Assembly (NCBI GenBank): GCA_019038625.1
Contig: JAHOYU010000106.1
Location: 1 to 39,934, forward strand
Length of the DNA stretch: 39,934 nucleotides
Direction of reading: 5' to 3'
Source of the DNA: Candidatus Latescibacterota bacterium
Lineage (GTDB): Bacteria > Krumholzibacteriota > Krumholzibacteriia > Krumholzibacteriales > Krumholzibacteriaceae
Both the position numbers and the translations under genes were made by a program. The notes below the pieces were generated by a model. It had not been told where the DNA came from, did not search any database, and saw only the letters and a list, made by a program, of their open reading frames with translations. Positions 6,575-14,369 of the stretch are shown one piece after another; within the stretch, counting starts at the first letter, position 1; each line of letters starts with the position of its first letter.

Positions 6575-6990
6575 TCCCCATCTTAAACCTTCTGACAATG
6601 GGCGGAGGGCGAAGGCCAATAGAAATTGATGGCAATACGCTGTTCGTTGGCTACCAGGATGATGTGTTACACGTATATCGCGGAGTTGAAAAAACCATGA
6701 CGCTCTATGTTGACGAGGACGGGAAGAAACGCGCATCCATAAACTACAGCGACTGGCTCCCAAACGGAGTTAGTATCGCATCCAGTAGCTGGTCAGTGGA
6801 AAATAGCAGCAACCTGGTCACACTGGCCGATGATTCAGACGATGGAACCAGCGCCGAGGTTTATGTGACCGGCAAGGTGCGTGATACGGAGATATGGATC
6901 CAACATACAATGACCACAGACGCGACAATACCGGAAACGGTACATAACTCGATACTTGTGAAATGCGTTAGGGTAGCAGGGCACTCGTAA
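6571..6990 (+). CDS. Ig-like beta protein, possibly fibre-tail adaptor type (139 aa)
   Basis: 139 aa from ATG 6571, overlapping the previous gene by 4 bases. A stretch from about residue 40 (MTLYVDEDGKKRASINYSDW) to 125 has the shape of the small Ig-like phage proteins called fibre-tail adaptors: 'SYSDWLP', then 'SSWSVENSSN', then 'GTSAEVYVTG' and 'IWIQHTMTTD'. Those proteins normally accompany tail genes. The match is weak and rests on pattern only. Last gene before a terminator. Confidence 0.5.
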   Translation: MIPILNLLTMGGGRRPIEIDGNTLFVGYQDDVLHVYRGVEKTMTLYVDEDGKKRASINYSDWLPNGVSIASSSWSVENSSNLVTLADDSDDGTSAEVYVTGKVRDTEIWIQHTMTTDATIPETVHNSILVKCVRVAGHS

Positions 6991-7117
6991 ACAGGCATAG
7001 GACAGCCGTTGATCTGACTAACAGAGATCATGCAAAGGCCAGAGCCGAAGCAAGGGAATTAGGCAACCCGCCTTACCTACACACTCATAAGTAAACCTAA
7101 ACAAACATAAGGAATAG

Positions 7118-7147
7118 AGCCGGTAACTAAACACTACCGGCTTTTTA
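7118..7147 (+). terminator. Rho-independent terminator before the small terminase gene
   Basis: AGCCGGTA (7118-7125) pairs perfectly with TACCGGCT (7135-7142) around a 9-base loop, followed by TTTTT to 7146. It closes the lysis/5-7 kb gene group. The stretch 6991-7117 before it has no gene with a start codon. Confidence 0.85.
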
Positions 7148-7151
7148 ATGC

Positions 7152-7625
7152 ATGACCAAAACAACACAACAGGCAAAGCCTATCGAAACAAAGCTGTCTA
7201 TACCTGTTGTCAATGGGTGTGCTCCATTAAATGCGGAAGCAATGAATAACCTTGATACAACAAGGGAAAACAAGCGCTACAGTGGTTTAAGCAAGCCAGG
7301 GATGACCAATAACCCGAACGGAAGGCCCAAAGGTACGCGGAACAAGCTGTCTGAGAAGTTCTTAGACGATCTGCGAGAAGTGTGGGAACAGGCCACTACG
7401 GACGACAATGGACTGGCGAGCACCATTGGCAGGGATGTATGCTTAAACGTCGCTAAATCAAGCCCTGAGAAGCTCTTAACGGCAATGGTGGCGGTGCTTC
7501 CCAAGGATTTCCAGATCACCGTAACGGATGAGCAGCAATGGGTTATCAACGCCCAACCGCTATCCGTTGAAGACTGGCAAGCCGAACATGGTCTTGATAA
7601 GTTATCCACAGGTGATAATGAGTGA
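7152..7625 (+). CDS. terS: Small terminase subunit-like protein (DUF5681 type)
   Basis: 157 aa from ATG 7152. Residues about 51-75 (MTNNPNGRPKGTRNKLSEKF) are the 'NPNGRPKG(S/T)RNKLSE' signature of DUF5681 proteins, regularly encoded just before phage large terminases and taken as small terminase or its N-terminal DNA-binding part. The start is uncertain: ATG 7152 lies 5 bases past the terminator T-run and has no ribosome binding site, whereas ATG 7242 follows GCGGAAGCA and would give 127 aa. A DnaA-box sequence lies within the 3' end (7602-7610). The usual tight link to the large terminase is broken by a 734-bp gap. Confidence 0.7.
   Translation: MTKTTQQAKPIETKLSIPVVNGCAPLNAEAMNNLDTTRENKRYSGLSKPGMTNNPNGRPKGTRNKLSEKFLDDLREVWEQATTDDNGLASTIGRDVCLNVAKSSPEKLLTAMVAVLPKDFQITVTDEQQWVINAQPLSVEDWQAEHGLDKLSTGDNE
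7602..7610 (+). other. DnaA-box-like site 1 (TTATCCACA)
   Basis: A perfect TTATCCACA consensus, inside a 13-base stretch AGTTATCCACAGG that recurs exactly at 7737-7749 and, inverted, at 14280-14292. This copy lies within the end of the small terminase gene. Confidence 0.6.
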
Positions 7626-8005
7626 TTGATCAGTAATTGAGCAATGGTGTGTGTAAGCCATTGATTCATGGTAGTTGAGTGTGCGCATAATCGCCATTAT
7701 GTTAAATAGACGCACAAAACAGGCTGTTTTTGGCATAGTTATCCACAGGCAGGGCGTGGGGCTACCCCCCCCCGGCCTGGGTTTCGTGATTGGTATTATG
7801 TTTGTACGCCCCCACACCCAATTACCCCAAGTTCAAACCATGAGAATGATTCGCATTTAGCAGCGGTTTTAAGCTATTTTCGACATTACTGAGAAAGGGT
7901 TATATATTAGTAGTGTAGGATGTTAAGAAATCGTTTTAGAAACAGTCACTTAAAATTTCACTATTTTTCAGAAAAAGGTGTTTCAGAGAAGCAAATATCA
8001 ATGAC
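7626..8005. other. Non-coding stretch between terminase genes, left half
   Basis: About 380 bases without a convincing gene. It holds DnaA-box site 2, the two palindromes noted there, a run of nine C (7766-7774), and at 7842-7860 a sequence matching 12 of 19 positions of the Fur-box consensus. ORFs crossing it on the plus strand lack ribosome binding sites and recognisable content. The stretch is unusual for a packed phage genome and may be an inserted or remnant segment. Confidence 0.5.
7739..7747 (+). other. DnaA-box-like site 2 (TTATCCACA)
   Basis: Same 13-base AGTTATCCACAGG sequence as site 1, 137 bases downstream, in non-coding DNA. Near it are two short palindromes: CATAAT-CGCC-ATTATG (7686-7701) and AAAACAG-G-CTGTTTT (7716-7730). 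Confidence 0.6.
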
Positions 8006-8284
8006 TTACGCTGAAAAAAATCCAAAAAAAGTGGAAAGTCGCAATAAAGAGGGGGTGAACCATCTTTTGAACAGCTCATCGGCAATACAGCCACACGATT
8101 TAGTTGACCCTGACGAAAGGGATTTTTGCAGGGTTACGGTTTCGGTGCCGCAGTTGCAGATACAAAGCCACTGATTCAGTTTACTTACGGATTTACCAAC
8201 ACAGGCGATTGCGGTCAAACGACCAAATACTTGACCTGATATGTTTTTAGCATTTTTATGGAGTGGTATAATTTCAAAAGTCAT
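8006..8284 (-). CDS. Antisense zinc-ribbon protein, N-terminal domain of HNH/AP2-type homing endonucleases (92 aa)
   Basis: 92 aa on the minus strand from ATG 8284, with ribosome binding site AGAGG. Residues about 14-68 follow the pattern 'ISGQVFGRLTAI...GKS...WLCICNCGTETV...SL.SGSTKSCGC', the zinc-binding module that begins many phage HNH and AP2 endonucleases ('GQRFGRLTV...W.C.CDCG...TKSCGC'). The expected downstream nuclease part is missing: after SCGC only about 24 residues follow, rich in Phe and Leu, without motif. So this is probably a remnant of, or a free-standing piece from, a homing endonuclease gene that inserted between the two terminase genes. It has its own promoter at 8343-8351. 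Confidence 0.6.
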   Translation of the reverse strand: MTFEIIPLHKNAKNISGQVFGRLTAIACVGKSVSKLNQWLCICNCGTETVTLQKSLSSGSTKSCGCIADELFKRWFTPSLLRLSTFFGFFSA

Positions 8285-8311
8285 GTCGTTACCTCTAATA
8301 ACGGTTTGATA

Positions 8312-8339
8312 GGAAGGGGTAGTTTGCGCTACCCTTTCC
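8312..8339. repeat. 11-bp stem-loop between divergent genes
   Basis: GGAAGGGGTAG (8312-8322) pairs with CTACCCTTTCC (8329-8339), one G-T pair, 6-base loop. No T-run follows on either strand, so it is not a terminator. It lies at the start of the antisense transcript and just before the large terminase gene, and could shape either leader RNA. Confidence 0.6.
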
Positions 8340-8342
8340 GCT

Positions 8343-8351
8343 ATTATAGCA
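8343..8351 (-). promoter_or_regulatory. Extended -10 promoter for the antisense zinc-ribbon gene
   Basis: On the minus strand the sequence reads TGCTATAAT, a full extended -10 element, 59 bases before the ATG at 8284. No good -35 is present, which extended -10 promoters do not need. A second TATAAT on the plus strand (8352-8357) touches the large terminase ATG. Confidence 0.5.
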
Positions 8352-8359
8352 TATAATTT

Positions 8360-9811
8360 ATGGAAAAAACTTCAACATTATCAGTGAGTTGGAGGCCGCA
8401 GCCGGGGCCACAGAGTATTTTGGTGAACTGTCCGGTTAAGGAAATATTCTACGGTGGTGCGCGTGGCGGTGGCAAGACCGATGGAATGATCGGCAAGAAC
8501 GCGATCAAGGCATCTATATATGGCAAGGATCAGAAAGGTGTTTTCTTCCGTAAGGAATTGCCACAGTTAGAGGCGGCGATTGATCGCTGCAAACAGATTT
8601 ACCTGCCGCTGGGATGGAAGTGGGCAGAACAGAAAAAGACATTTACCTCCCCCGGTGGTTCTACTTTGAAGTTCAGGATGCTTGAACGTGATGCCGATGC
8701 TGAAAAATATCAGGGCCAGGACTTCACCGATGTTTACATGGAAGAACTTACGAATTACGCCTCACCGACACCGATTAACCGGCTGAGGGCGACACTGCGT
8801 TCTGCCGTTGGGATTCCGTGCCAGTTACATGGCACCGGCAATCCCGGTGGTCCCGGTCATCATTGGGTCAAGGAGAGGTATATTGATCCGAATCCTGCCG
8901 GTCTTGAAATACTGGAAGAAGAACTGCCTAACGGGGCTACGCATAAGCGGATATTCATCCCGGCCAAACTGGATGACAATCTGAAACTGATGGAACTGGA
9001 CCCCGATTACGAGAACAACCTGTATATGTCCGGTTCCGAGGCTCTTGTGAAGGCATGGCGCTGGGGTGACTGGAATGTTGTCGAGGGTGCTTTCTTTGAT
9101 TGCTGGCACCGCAGGATGGTGCATAAACCGTTTCTGGTGCCTGCCGACTGGACAAAGCTGGTTTCTTTCGACTGGGGTTCAAGCAAACCGTTCTCGGTAC
9201 AGTGGTGGGCGGTTGTGGCCGATGATTACACCACATCCGAGGGTGTTTTGCTGCCAAGAGGTTATCTGCTTTGTTACCGCGAGTGGTACGGGGCAAAGGC
9301 ACCTGATGTGGGTTTAAAGCTGACCGCCGAGGCCGTTGGACTTGGAATCAAACAAAGAACCACCGAAAAGATCAACGACTGGGTTGCTGACCCGGCTATT
9401 TTCAAAGAGGACGGTGGTCCCTCACAGGCCGAGCGCATGGGTCTGCCGTTTCGTGGTGCAGATAATACCCGTGTCGGAAGACTGGGGCATATGGGCGGCT
9501 GGGATCAGATGAGATCGAGAATGGTCGGCACACGCACCTTTGATGATAACGGTGTTATCCGGGATGACGGTGTACCGATGATGGGGTATTTCAATACCTG
9601 CAAGGCAAGTATCAGGACAATTCCGAGCCTGCAGCATGACCCGAACAAGGCAGAGGATCTGAACACCAACTCCGAGGACCACGCGGCAGACTCTGCGCGA
9701 TATGCCTGCATGTCAAGACCGTGGCGAGAGAAAAGAAGGACCGCAGAGATCATCCATGTCGATGTATGGGGCAGGCCGAAACAAACGAATCATAGCTGGA
9801 AGACCGCATGA
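8360..9811 (+). CDS. terL: Large terminase subunit (ATPase-nuclease)
   Basis: 483 aa from ATG 8360. Terminase large subunit cuts concatemeric phage DNA and pumps it into the prohead. Visible are Walker A GGARGGGKT at 32-40, Walker B with catalytic Glu (DVYMEEL, 124-130), the coupling motif GTGNPGG at 158-164, and a nuclease domain beginning with SFDWG at 269-273 (Asp271) and ending near HAADSARY. Length is typical. There is no Shine-Dalgarno sequence before the ATG, and a TATAAT lies 2 bases upstream, so the true start may be a little downstream (for example GTG 8384). Its stop overlaps the portal start (ATGA at 9808). Confidence 0.95.
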   Translation: MEKTSTLSVSWRPQPGPQSILVNCPVKEIFYGGARGGGKTDGMIGKNAIKASIYGKDQKGVFFRKELPQLEAAIDRCKQIYLPLGWKWAEQKKTFTSPGGSTLKFRMLERDADAEKYQGQDFTDVYMEELTNYASPTPINRLRATLRSAVGIPCQLHGTGNPGGPGHHWVKERYIDPNPAGLEILEEELPNGATHKRIFIPAKLDDNLKLMELDPDYENNLYMSGSEALVKAWRWGDWNVVEGAFFDCWHRRMVHKPFLVPADWTKLVSFDWGSSKPFSVQWWAVVADDYTTSEGVLLPRGYLLCYREWYGAKAPDVGLKLTAEAVGLGIKQRTTEKINDWVADPAIFKEDGGPSQAERMGLPFRGADNTRVGRLGHMGGWDQMRSRMVGTRTFDDNGVIRDDGVPMMGYFNTCKASIRTIPSLQHDPNKAEDLNTNSEDHAADSARYACMSRPWREKRRTAEIIHVDVWGRPKQTNHSWKTA

Positions 9812-11721
9812 CTGAATTAACAGATTTAGTAGGACAGTTCGAGGACTTCCAGAACTACACGATAGAAGCCCGTGCATTGTCCGAGCGTGATCAGAACTAC
9901 GATGACCATCACCAGTGGACCGATGACGAGATCGAGACGCTTAACCGGCGCAACCAGGCGGCGGTTGTAATCAACAGGATAAAGGTTAAGGTCAACCGAC
10001 TGGTGGGCCTGCAGAAGGCATCCAGAACCCAGCCGAGGGCATTGGCGAGAACCCCGCAGCACCAGGACGGTGCCGATGCGGTCACAGAAGCGATACGGTA
10101 TGTGGTGGACAATACCGACTTTGAAATGAAGTCGTCTGATATATTCAGGGAAATTATCGTGCCCGGATACGGTGGTGCGATTGTTGAATTTACCGACAGG
10201 AACGGCGAAAAAGAGATTATCGTCAATAAAATCCCGTGGGATCGTTATTATTATGACCCGCATTCGAGGGAGCTGGACTTTTCCGACAAGAAGTTCGATG
10301 GAATCGTTATCTGGATGGACCGGGCTGATGCCATAGACGCATTTCCCGATAAAGAACTTGAATTAAAGACCCTGATGGACACCTCATCAGACTCTAAAGG
10401 CTCTGAGACATTCGATGACAAGCCAAGACACTGGGTAGACCCAAAACGCGACAGAATCCGCATTGCCCAGCACTTTTTCAAGGAAAAGGGTGTCTGGAAG
10501 ATGGCTTTCTTCACCGAGAGCTTTTACTTACAGGAGCCTGCCGACTCGCCCTATCTGGATGAGTTTTCCAAGCCGCAGAACCCGATTGAGTCCCAGACCG
10601 CCTATATTGACCGTGAATTACAACGATATGGTGAGGTAAGGTCTTATATCTGGTTGCAGGATGAGGTCAATCACCGCAGAAGCCGACTTTTATATGCCGG
10701 TTCTGTCAATCGCACGATGGGCGAGGATGGTGCGGTCGATGATGTCAACGAGATGAAGCAGGAACTTGCCAAGGCTGATGGACATATCAAGACCAACAAG
10801 GGTTTTGAGTTCGAGGTATTGCCCAATGATGCGATCTCTGAAACCCAACTGCTCTTATACAGGGAATCCAAGGCCGAGATTGACGATATAGGTATCAATG
10901 ATGCCCTTGCAGGCCGTGGCAACTCGCGCTCAGGCAGACAGGACCAGATTCAGCAACAGGCAGGCAGGGTAGAGCTTGCAAGCCTCTATGACGGCCACAA
11001 GCACTGGGAAAAACGCATTTACCGGCAGATATTCAACCGTATCAAGCAGGGCTGGAATGCCGAGAAGTGGATCCGTGTTACGGATGACAAAACCGACCTT
11101 AAGTGGGTTGGATTAAATCAGCCCGTGACCAAGGGTGATTTATTGCTGCAAGCCGCACAGGGCGGTGATGAAATGGCTGCAGAGGCACAGGCCATGTTGC
11201 AGCAGATGGTTAACGACCCGCGACTGAACGAGGTTGCCGAGGTCAAAAACGAAGTCACCGAGATGGATGTTGATATTATTCTCACCGAGGCACCTGATAC
11301 GCATACGCTGAGGCAGGAAACATTTGATGCGATGATGGCGCTTGCCGAGCGATACGGACCTGAGAACGTGCCATTCTCGGTTGCCCTTGAGCTTTCTGAC
11401 CTGCCGAACAAGAAAGAGGCCAAGGAACTGCTCAATCCACCTGTTGACCCGCAACAGCAGCAGATTCAGGAACTGATGTTCGATCTGGATGTGGCCGACA
11501 AGAAAGCGACCATTGGTAGCAAGGAGGCCAAGGCGGCGAAGGATATGGAAGATGCCAAATCACAGGCGGTTGAAACCGAGATCGTCAAATCCGGCTATGC
11601 CAACCTTGTCGCTGACCGCGATGCCGATTCGGTTGCCAAGAAGCTCGACAATATCCAGAAGGCGGTCGAGACTGAAAAACTCGCCACCGAACCAACCCAA
11701 AGCGTCAATGTGAACGTATAG
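9808..11721 (+). CDS. Portal protein, P22 type
   Basis: 637 aa from ATG 9808. The N-terminal third (DLVGQFEDFQNYTIEARALS, then DDEIETLNRRNQAAVVINRI and VNRLVGLQ) and the segment 'VPGYGGAIVEF' fit the P22-like portal family, which forms the 12-fold ring for DNA entry, exit and tail attachment. The C-terminal ~150 residues (from KKEAKELLNPPVD) are rich in Gln, Lys, Glu and Ala and strongly helical, like the long barrel helix of P22 portal. P22 portal is 725 aa, so this is somewhat shorter. Directly coupled to the large terminase. Confidence 0.88.
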   Translation: MTELTDLVGQFEDFQNYTIEARALSERDQNYDDHHQWTDDEIETLNRRNQAAVVINRIKVKVNRLVGLQKASRTQPRALARTPQHQDGADAVTEAIRYVVDNTDFEMKSSDIFREIIVPGYGGAIVEFTDRNGEKEIIVNKIPWDRYYYDPHSRELDFSDKKFDGIVIWMDRADAIDAFPDKELELKTLMDTSSDSKGSETFDDKPRHWVDPKRDRIRIAQHFFKEKGVWKMAFFTESFYLQEPADSPYLDEFSKPQNPIESQTAYIDRELQRYGEVRSYIWLQDEVNHRRSRLLYAGSVNRTMGEDGAVDDVNEMKQELAKADGHIKTNKGFEFEVLPNDAISETQLLLYRESKAEIDDIGINDALAGRGNSRSGRQDQIQQQAGRVELASLYDGHKHWEKRIYRQIFNRIKQGWNAEKWIRVTDDKTDLKWVGLNQPVTKGDLLLQAAQGGDEMAAEAQAMLQQMVNDPRLNEVAEVKNEVTEMDVDIILTEAPDTHTLRQETFDAMMALAERYGPENVPFSVALELSDLPNKKEAKELLNPPVDPQQQQIQELMFDLDVADKKATIGSKEAKAAKDMEDAKSQAVETEIVKSGYANLVADRDADSVAKKLDNIQKAVETEKLATEPTQSVNVNV

Positions 11722-11729
11722 GAAACAGC

Positions 11730-12209
11730 ATGGGAAATTTAGACGGGTTGCTCAACAGGATGGTGGCAATGCAGGGTGATGTTTCCGATGAATCGAAGGA
11801 AATATCCGGGCATATACGCAGTCTTGAATCATTCCTGCAAAAAAAGACCTCCACCGAGGGGCTGGCGCAGATGATGCACACGCTTGCCGCTGACAATCAG
11901 CGTTTATCGGCGAGAATTGATGCGTTATCGACAGTGACCGATGATATTACGAAATCCGTCAATGCCCTGCCGACCCAATTCCCGGTTGCCGAGAAGGTTG
12001 ACCTGTCCGGGCTGGACAAAACCATAAAAACAGTCGGTGTGGCGGTAAAGAATATCCCGACAACAAAATTTCCCGACATGCGCGCCGATTTCTCAAGAAT
12101 CGAGAAAAAAGTGACCGATTTACAGAAGGAATTAAGCAAACGGGTGCATGTTTTCGACATCGAGCGTGAAAATGATCTGGTCAAGAGAATCGTGGTGAGG
12201 GCTAAATAA
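11730..12209 (+). CDS. Coiled-coil protein after portal (159 aa)
   Basis: 159 aa from ATG 11730 behind AGGAAACAGC, 8 bases after the portal stop. Heptad-like stretches can be read at about 15-65 (ISGHIRSLESFLQKK) and again at about 118-145 (FSRIEKKVTDLQKELSKRV), joined by a Pro/Thr-rich middle. No known family. It may be a scaffold-like or fibre-stalk protein. Its stop overlaps the next ATG by one base (TAATG). Confidence 0.6.
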   Translation: MGNLDGLLNRMVAMQGDVSDESKEISGHIRSLESFLQKKTSTEGLAQMMHTLAADNQRLSARIDALSTVTDDITKSVNALPTQFPVAEKVDLSGLDKTIKTVGVAVKNIPTTKFPDMRADFSRIEKKVTDLQKELSKRVHVFDIERENDLVKRIVVRAK

Positions 12210-13069
12210 TGGCTGCAAGAGAAGTCATTACCCTGAATGAGACAACCCCGCAACTGGAAGCACCGCAGGCCGGTGACAGCTACGAAATGCCGCGCGATGT
12301 CAACATCACCGGCAATCTGACGGTTACGGGTTCTTTTCCCGCAACGGAGGGAAGTGCAATTCTTTCCACCGGCGAGGCGGGTGGAACCAAGTACCTGAGA
12401 GAGGATGGTGATAACTCCTGTTCCTGGCAGGCTATCGCCGGTGGCGGTTTAACGGTTCTATTCAAATCAGCCAATTACACCGCATCTGCCGGTGAGTTTA
12501 TTGTCTGCGACTCCAGTGGTGGTGCGTTTACAGTTACATTGCCGGTTGGTCCGTCTGCTACGGATCAGGTGTTTGTTGTTGATGGCGTTGGTTCATGCGG
12601 CACCAACACGGTAACAGTTGCCAGAAACGGTGAAACCATATTAGGTGATGCCGAGGATTTTGAACTGGACCAGGATTTCGGGCAGGCTAATTTTGCTTAT
12701 GGCGGGGCAGATTGGCAACATGCTTTATCTGGCACTCCAGATATTGTCAATGCCAATGATTTTATCTACGGATACCGTGGCGTTATAGACTTCACCGGCA
12801 CTTCTGAATCTGCGATACGCAATCATGAGGGTCAATTAATCACTATGACTAATGGCTCTGCAAATACCTACACAATCCCGGCAGAGGCTAGTGTCAATTA
12901 TGACATCGGCACCAAAATAGATGTTATGCAAAAAGGCACTGGACAGACAACCATCGCACTGACTACCGATTCCTTGCTCGGCAACGTAAAAATAGACGCA
13001 CAATACGATGTTGTAACTGTTGTGAAAACTGCGTCTGCTGAGTGGGTGGTACTGGGTGGGGTTGTGTAA
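12209..13069 (+). CDS. Fibre-like virion protein (286 aa)
   Basis: 286 aa from ATG 12209. After a short polar start comes the segment 'DVNITGNLTVTGSF' (about 30-43), a repeat style common in phage fibre stalks, then 'GGTKYLREDGDNSCSWQAI', also seen in fibres where it ends a collagen-like or stalk module. The rest is Gly/Thr/Ser/Asn rich with alternating hydrophobics typical of beta-structure ('FTVTLPVGPSATDQVFVVD'). Likely a fibre or a surface protein working with the glycine-rich protein downstream, with which it overlaps by one base. Confidence 0.65.
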   Translation: MAAREVITLNETTPQLEAPQAGDSYEMPRDVNITGNLTVTGSFPATEGSAILSTGEAGGTKYLREDGDNSCSWQAIAGGGLTVLFKSANYTASAGEFIVCDSSGGAFTVTLPVGPSATDQVFVVDGVGSCGTNTVTVARNGETILGDAEDFELDQDFGQANFAYGGADWQHALSGTPDIVNANDFIYGYRGVIDFTGTSESAIRNHEGQLITMTNGSANTYTIPAEASVNYDIGTKIDVMQKGTGQTTIALTTDSLLGNVKIDAQYDVVTVVKTASAEWVVLGGVV

Positions 13070-13914
13070 TGGTAAAACTCAGTGATTATTTCACGGCACG
13101 AGCCGGATTCTATAGTCCTGTATTGATAACCGGCGACGGGGGATGGGAAAAGAAAACAATAAGCACCGTGGACTATTACATTGTTACCTTCACCGGAGAT
13201 GGCACTGTTTCGTTTTCAGAGGATACCGATGTTGATTATCTTGTGGTTGCCGGGGGTGCGGGTGCGGGTGGTAAAGGTGGTGGTGGTGGTGGTGCAGGAC
13301 AGGTTAAAACAGGCAGTGCGTTATCTCTTACTGGGGCGGCGGGACACGCAATAACCATTGGTGCCGGTGGTGCGGGTGGCGTTGATGAGAATGTTGGCAA
13401 CAATGGCTCTGATAGCTCTATTAACGCATCCGTTGTGTCAACAGGCGGCGGTTATGGGGGCAGATGGCTGAATATAGATGGCGGGGCTGGTGGCAATGGT
13501 GGTGGTGGTGGTAAAGATGGCGGTCTTGGTGGTGTAGGCACGGATTATGACGGCGGCGAATCTCTTGGTTCCAGCGCATATGCGGGTGGTGGCGGTGGTG
13601 GGGCCGGTGAACAGGGTGGTGATGGCTTGGCATCAGAGGTTGCTGGTGATGGCGGTGATGGTGTTTCATCTTCCATAACAGGAAGCGCGACTTACTATGG
13701 CGGTGGTGGTGGTGGTGGCACAAACAGTGACGCATCGGCAAATAAGCATGGTCTTGGCGGTCTTGGCGGCGGTGGAGATGCCGGGGCAAACGACCTGGCA
13801 GCGCAAAGCGGCACGGATGGCCTGGGTGCCGGTGGTGGTGCTGGTGGGTTTAGTGGCAACGCAACTGGTGGTGATGGCGGCACCGGCCTGGTTATATTGC
13901 GGTGGGCCGTATGA
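13069..13914 (+). CDS. Glycine-rich fibre tip/adhesin-like protein (281 aa)
   Basis: 281 aa from ATG 13069 (TAATG overlap with the previous stop). Residues 1-50 form an attachment part with 'YYIVTFTGDGTVSFSEDTDV' like, then 'DYLVVAGGAGAGG' opens a domain of many poly-Gly runs (GGGGGG, GGGGGGG) separated by short variable loops. This is the plan of glycine-rich phage adhesins, where stacked polyglycine helices display variable loops that bind receptors. It closes with 'GGTGLVILRW', the usual end of this domain. Probably host-recognition; placing it between portal and scaffold is unusual. Confidence 0.75.
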   Translation: MVKLSDYFTARAGFYSPVLITGDGGWEKKTISTVDYYIVTFTGDGTVSFSEDTDVDYLVVAGGAGAGGKGGGGGGAGQVKTGSALSLTGAAGHAITIGAGGAGGVDENVGNNGSDSSINASVVSTGGGYGGRWLNIDGGAGGNGGGGGKDGGLGGVGTDYDGGESLGSSAYAGGGGGGAGEQGGDGLASEVAGDGGDGVSSSITGSATYYGGGGGGGTNSDASANKHGLGGLGGGGDAGANDLAAQSGTDGLGAGGGAGGFSGNATGGDGGTGLVILRWAV

Positions 13915-14186
13915 CCACATGCTCGGTCCTTAATTCATCCGGTACAGCTTTTTCTGTATCCAACACCGTTCTCGAATCTGATGGGAATCCCTTTATTGTC
14001 GGCGGTACGGTACTGGATTCGGACGGTAACGCCTTTGTGGTATGCGTTGTAGTTGAGGACGAACAGATTCATGCAGGCGGTGAAGACCCCAGGGCAAAAC
14101 GCAGACGCTACCGCCACATAGCGGCACAACGCGAGGACAAGCTGATTATCGCGGCGATAAAGGCTTATGTGCAGCGGGTGCATTGA
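13911..14186 (+). CDS. Small protein with repeated beta motifs and basic tail (91 aa)
   Basis: 91 aa from ATG 13911, overlapping the adhesin stop (ATGA). Residues about 8-45 hold repeated units of the type 'SxGxxF.V..TVL.SDGN.F.V'; the tail is strongly basic (DPRAKRRRYRHIAAQRED) and helical. It may be a small accessory to the glycine-rich protein (chaperone or cap). No family recognised. Confidence 0.55.
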   Translation: MTTCSVLNSSGTAFSVSNTVLESDGNPFIVGGTVLDSDGNAFVVCVVVEDEQIHAGGEDPRAKRRRYRHIAAQREDKLIIAAIKAYVQRVH

Positions 14187-14281
14187 ACAGACCGCAAGCT
14201 GATTTATCACAGGTTCTGGGCTTGTGCGGGAACAGTTTTTTACAGACAGCACAGCGCACCGGGTATAGCCGGACTCTTGCC

Positions 14282-14290
14282 TGTGGATAA
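14282..14290 (-). other. DnaA-box-like site 3 (TTATCCACA on minus strand)
   Basis: TGTGGATAA on the plus strand, within the inverse of AGTTATCCACAGG, identical to the 13-base sites near 7.6 and 7.74 kb. Confidence 0.6.
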
Positions 14291-14347
14291 CTTTTCCATG
14301 GTTAGCACTTTACCATTTTAAGGCAACATTAACAAACACTTACAAAG

Positions 14348-14369
14348 CACGAACTATTTTTCGTGTTTT
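14348..14369 (+). terminator. Candidate weak Rho-independent terminator
   Basis: CACGAA (14348-14353) pairs with TTCGTG (14360-14365), 6-base loop, followed by four T and preceded by three A. Short stem, AT-rich, so likely partial. It would separate the portal-adhesin group from the scaffold-coat group. Confidence 0.45.

Noticed and set aside
6987-7094. Open frame of about 35 codons after the Ig-like gene, with protein-like content (NRDHAKARAEARELGNPPYL)
   Set aside because: No standard start codon or ribosome binding site; could only be reached by a frameshift from the upstream gene, for which no slippery site is evident.
7766-7774. Run of nine C
   Set aside because: May be real or a sequencing artefact; nothing depends on it because it is in non-coding DNA.
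7675-7860. 61-codon plus-strand frame in the terminase gap
   Set aside because: Contains DnaA box, palindromes and poly-C run, no ribosome binding site, no protein-like pattern.
7920-8174. 84-codon plus-strand frame in the terminase gap
   Set aside because: Lies opposite the better supported antisense zinc-ribbon gene and has no recognisable content.
13421-13789. His-rich minus-strand frame in the glycine-rich gene
   Set aside because: Mirror of GGT/GGC codons; low complexity and not a gene.
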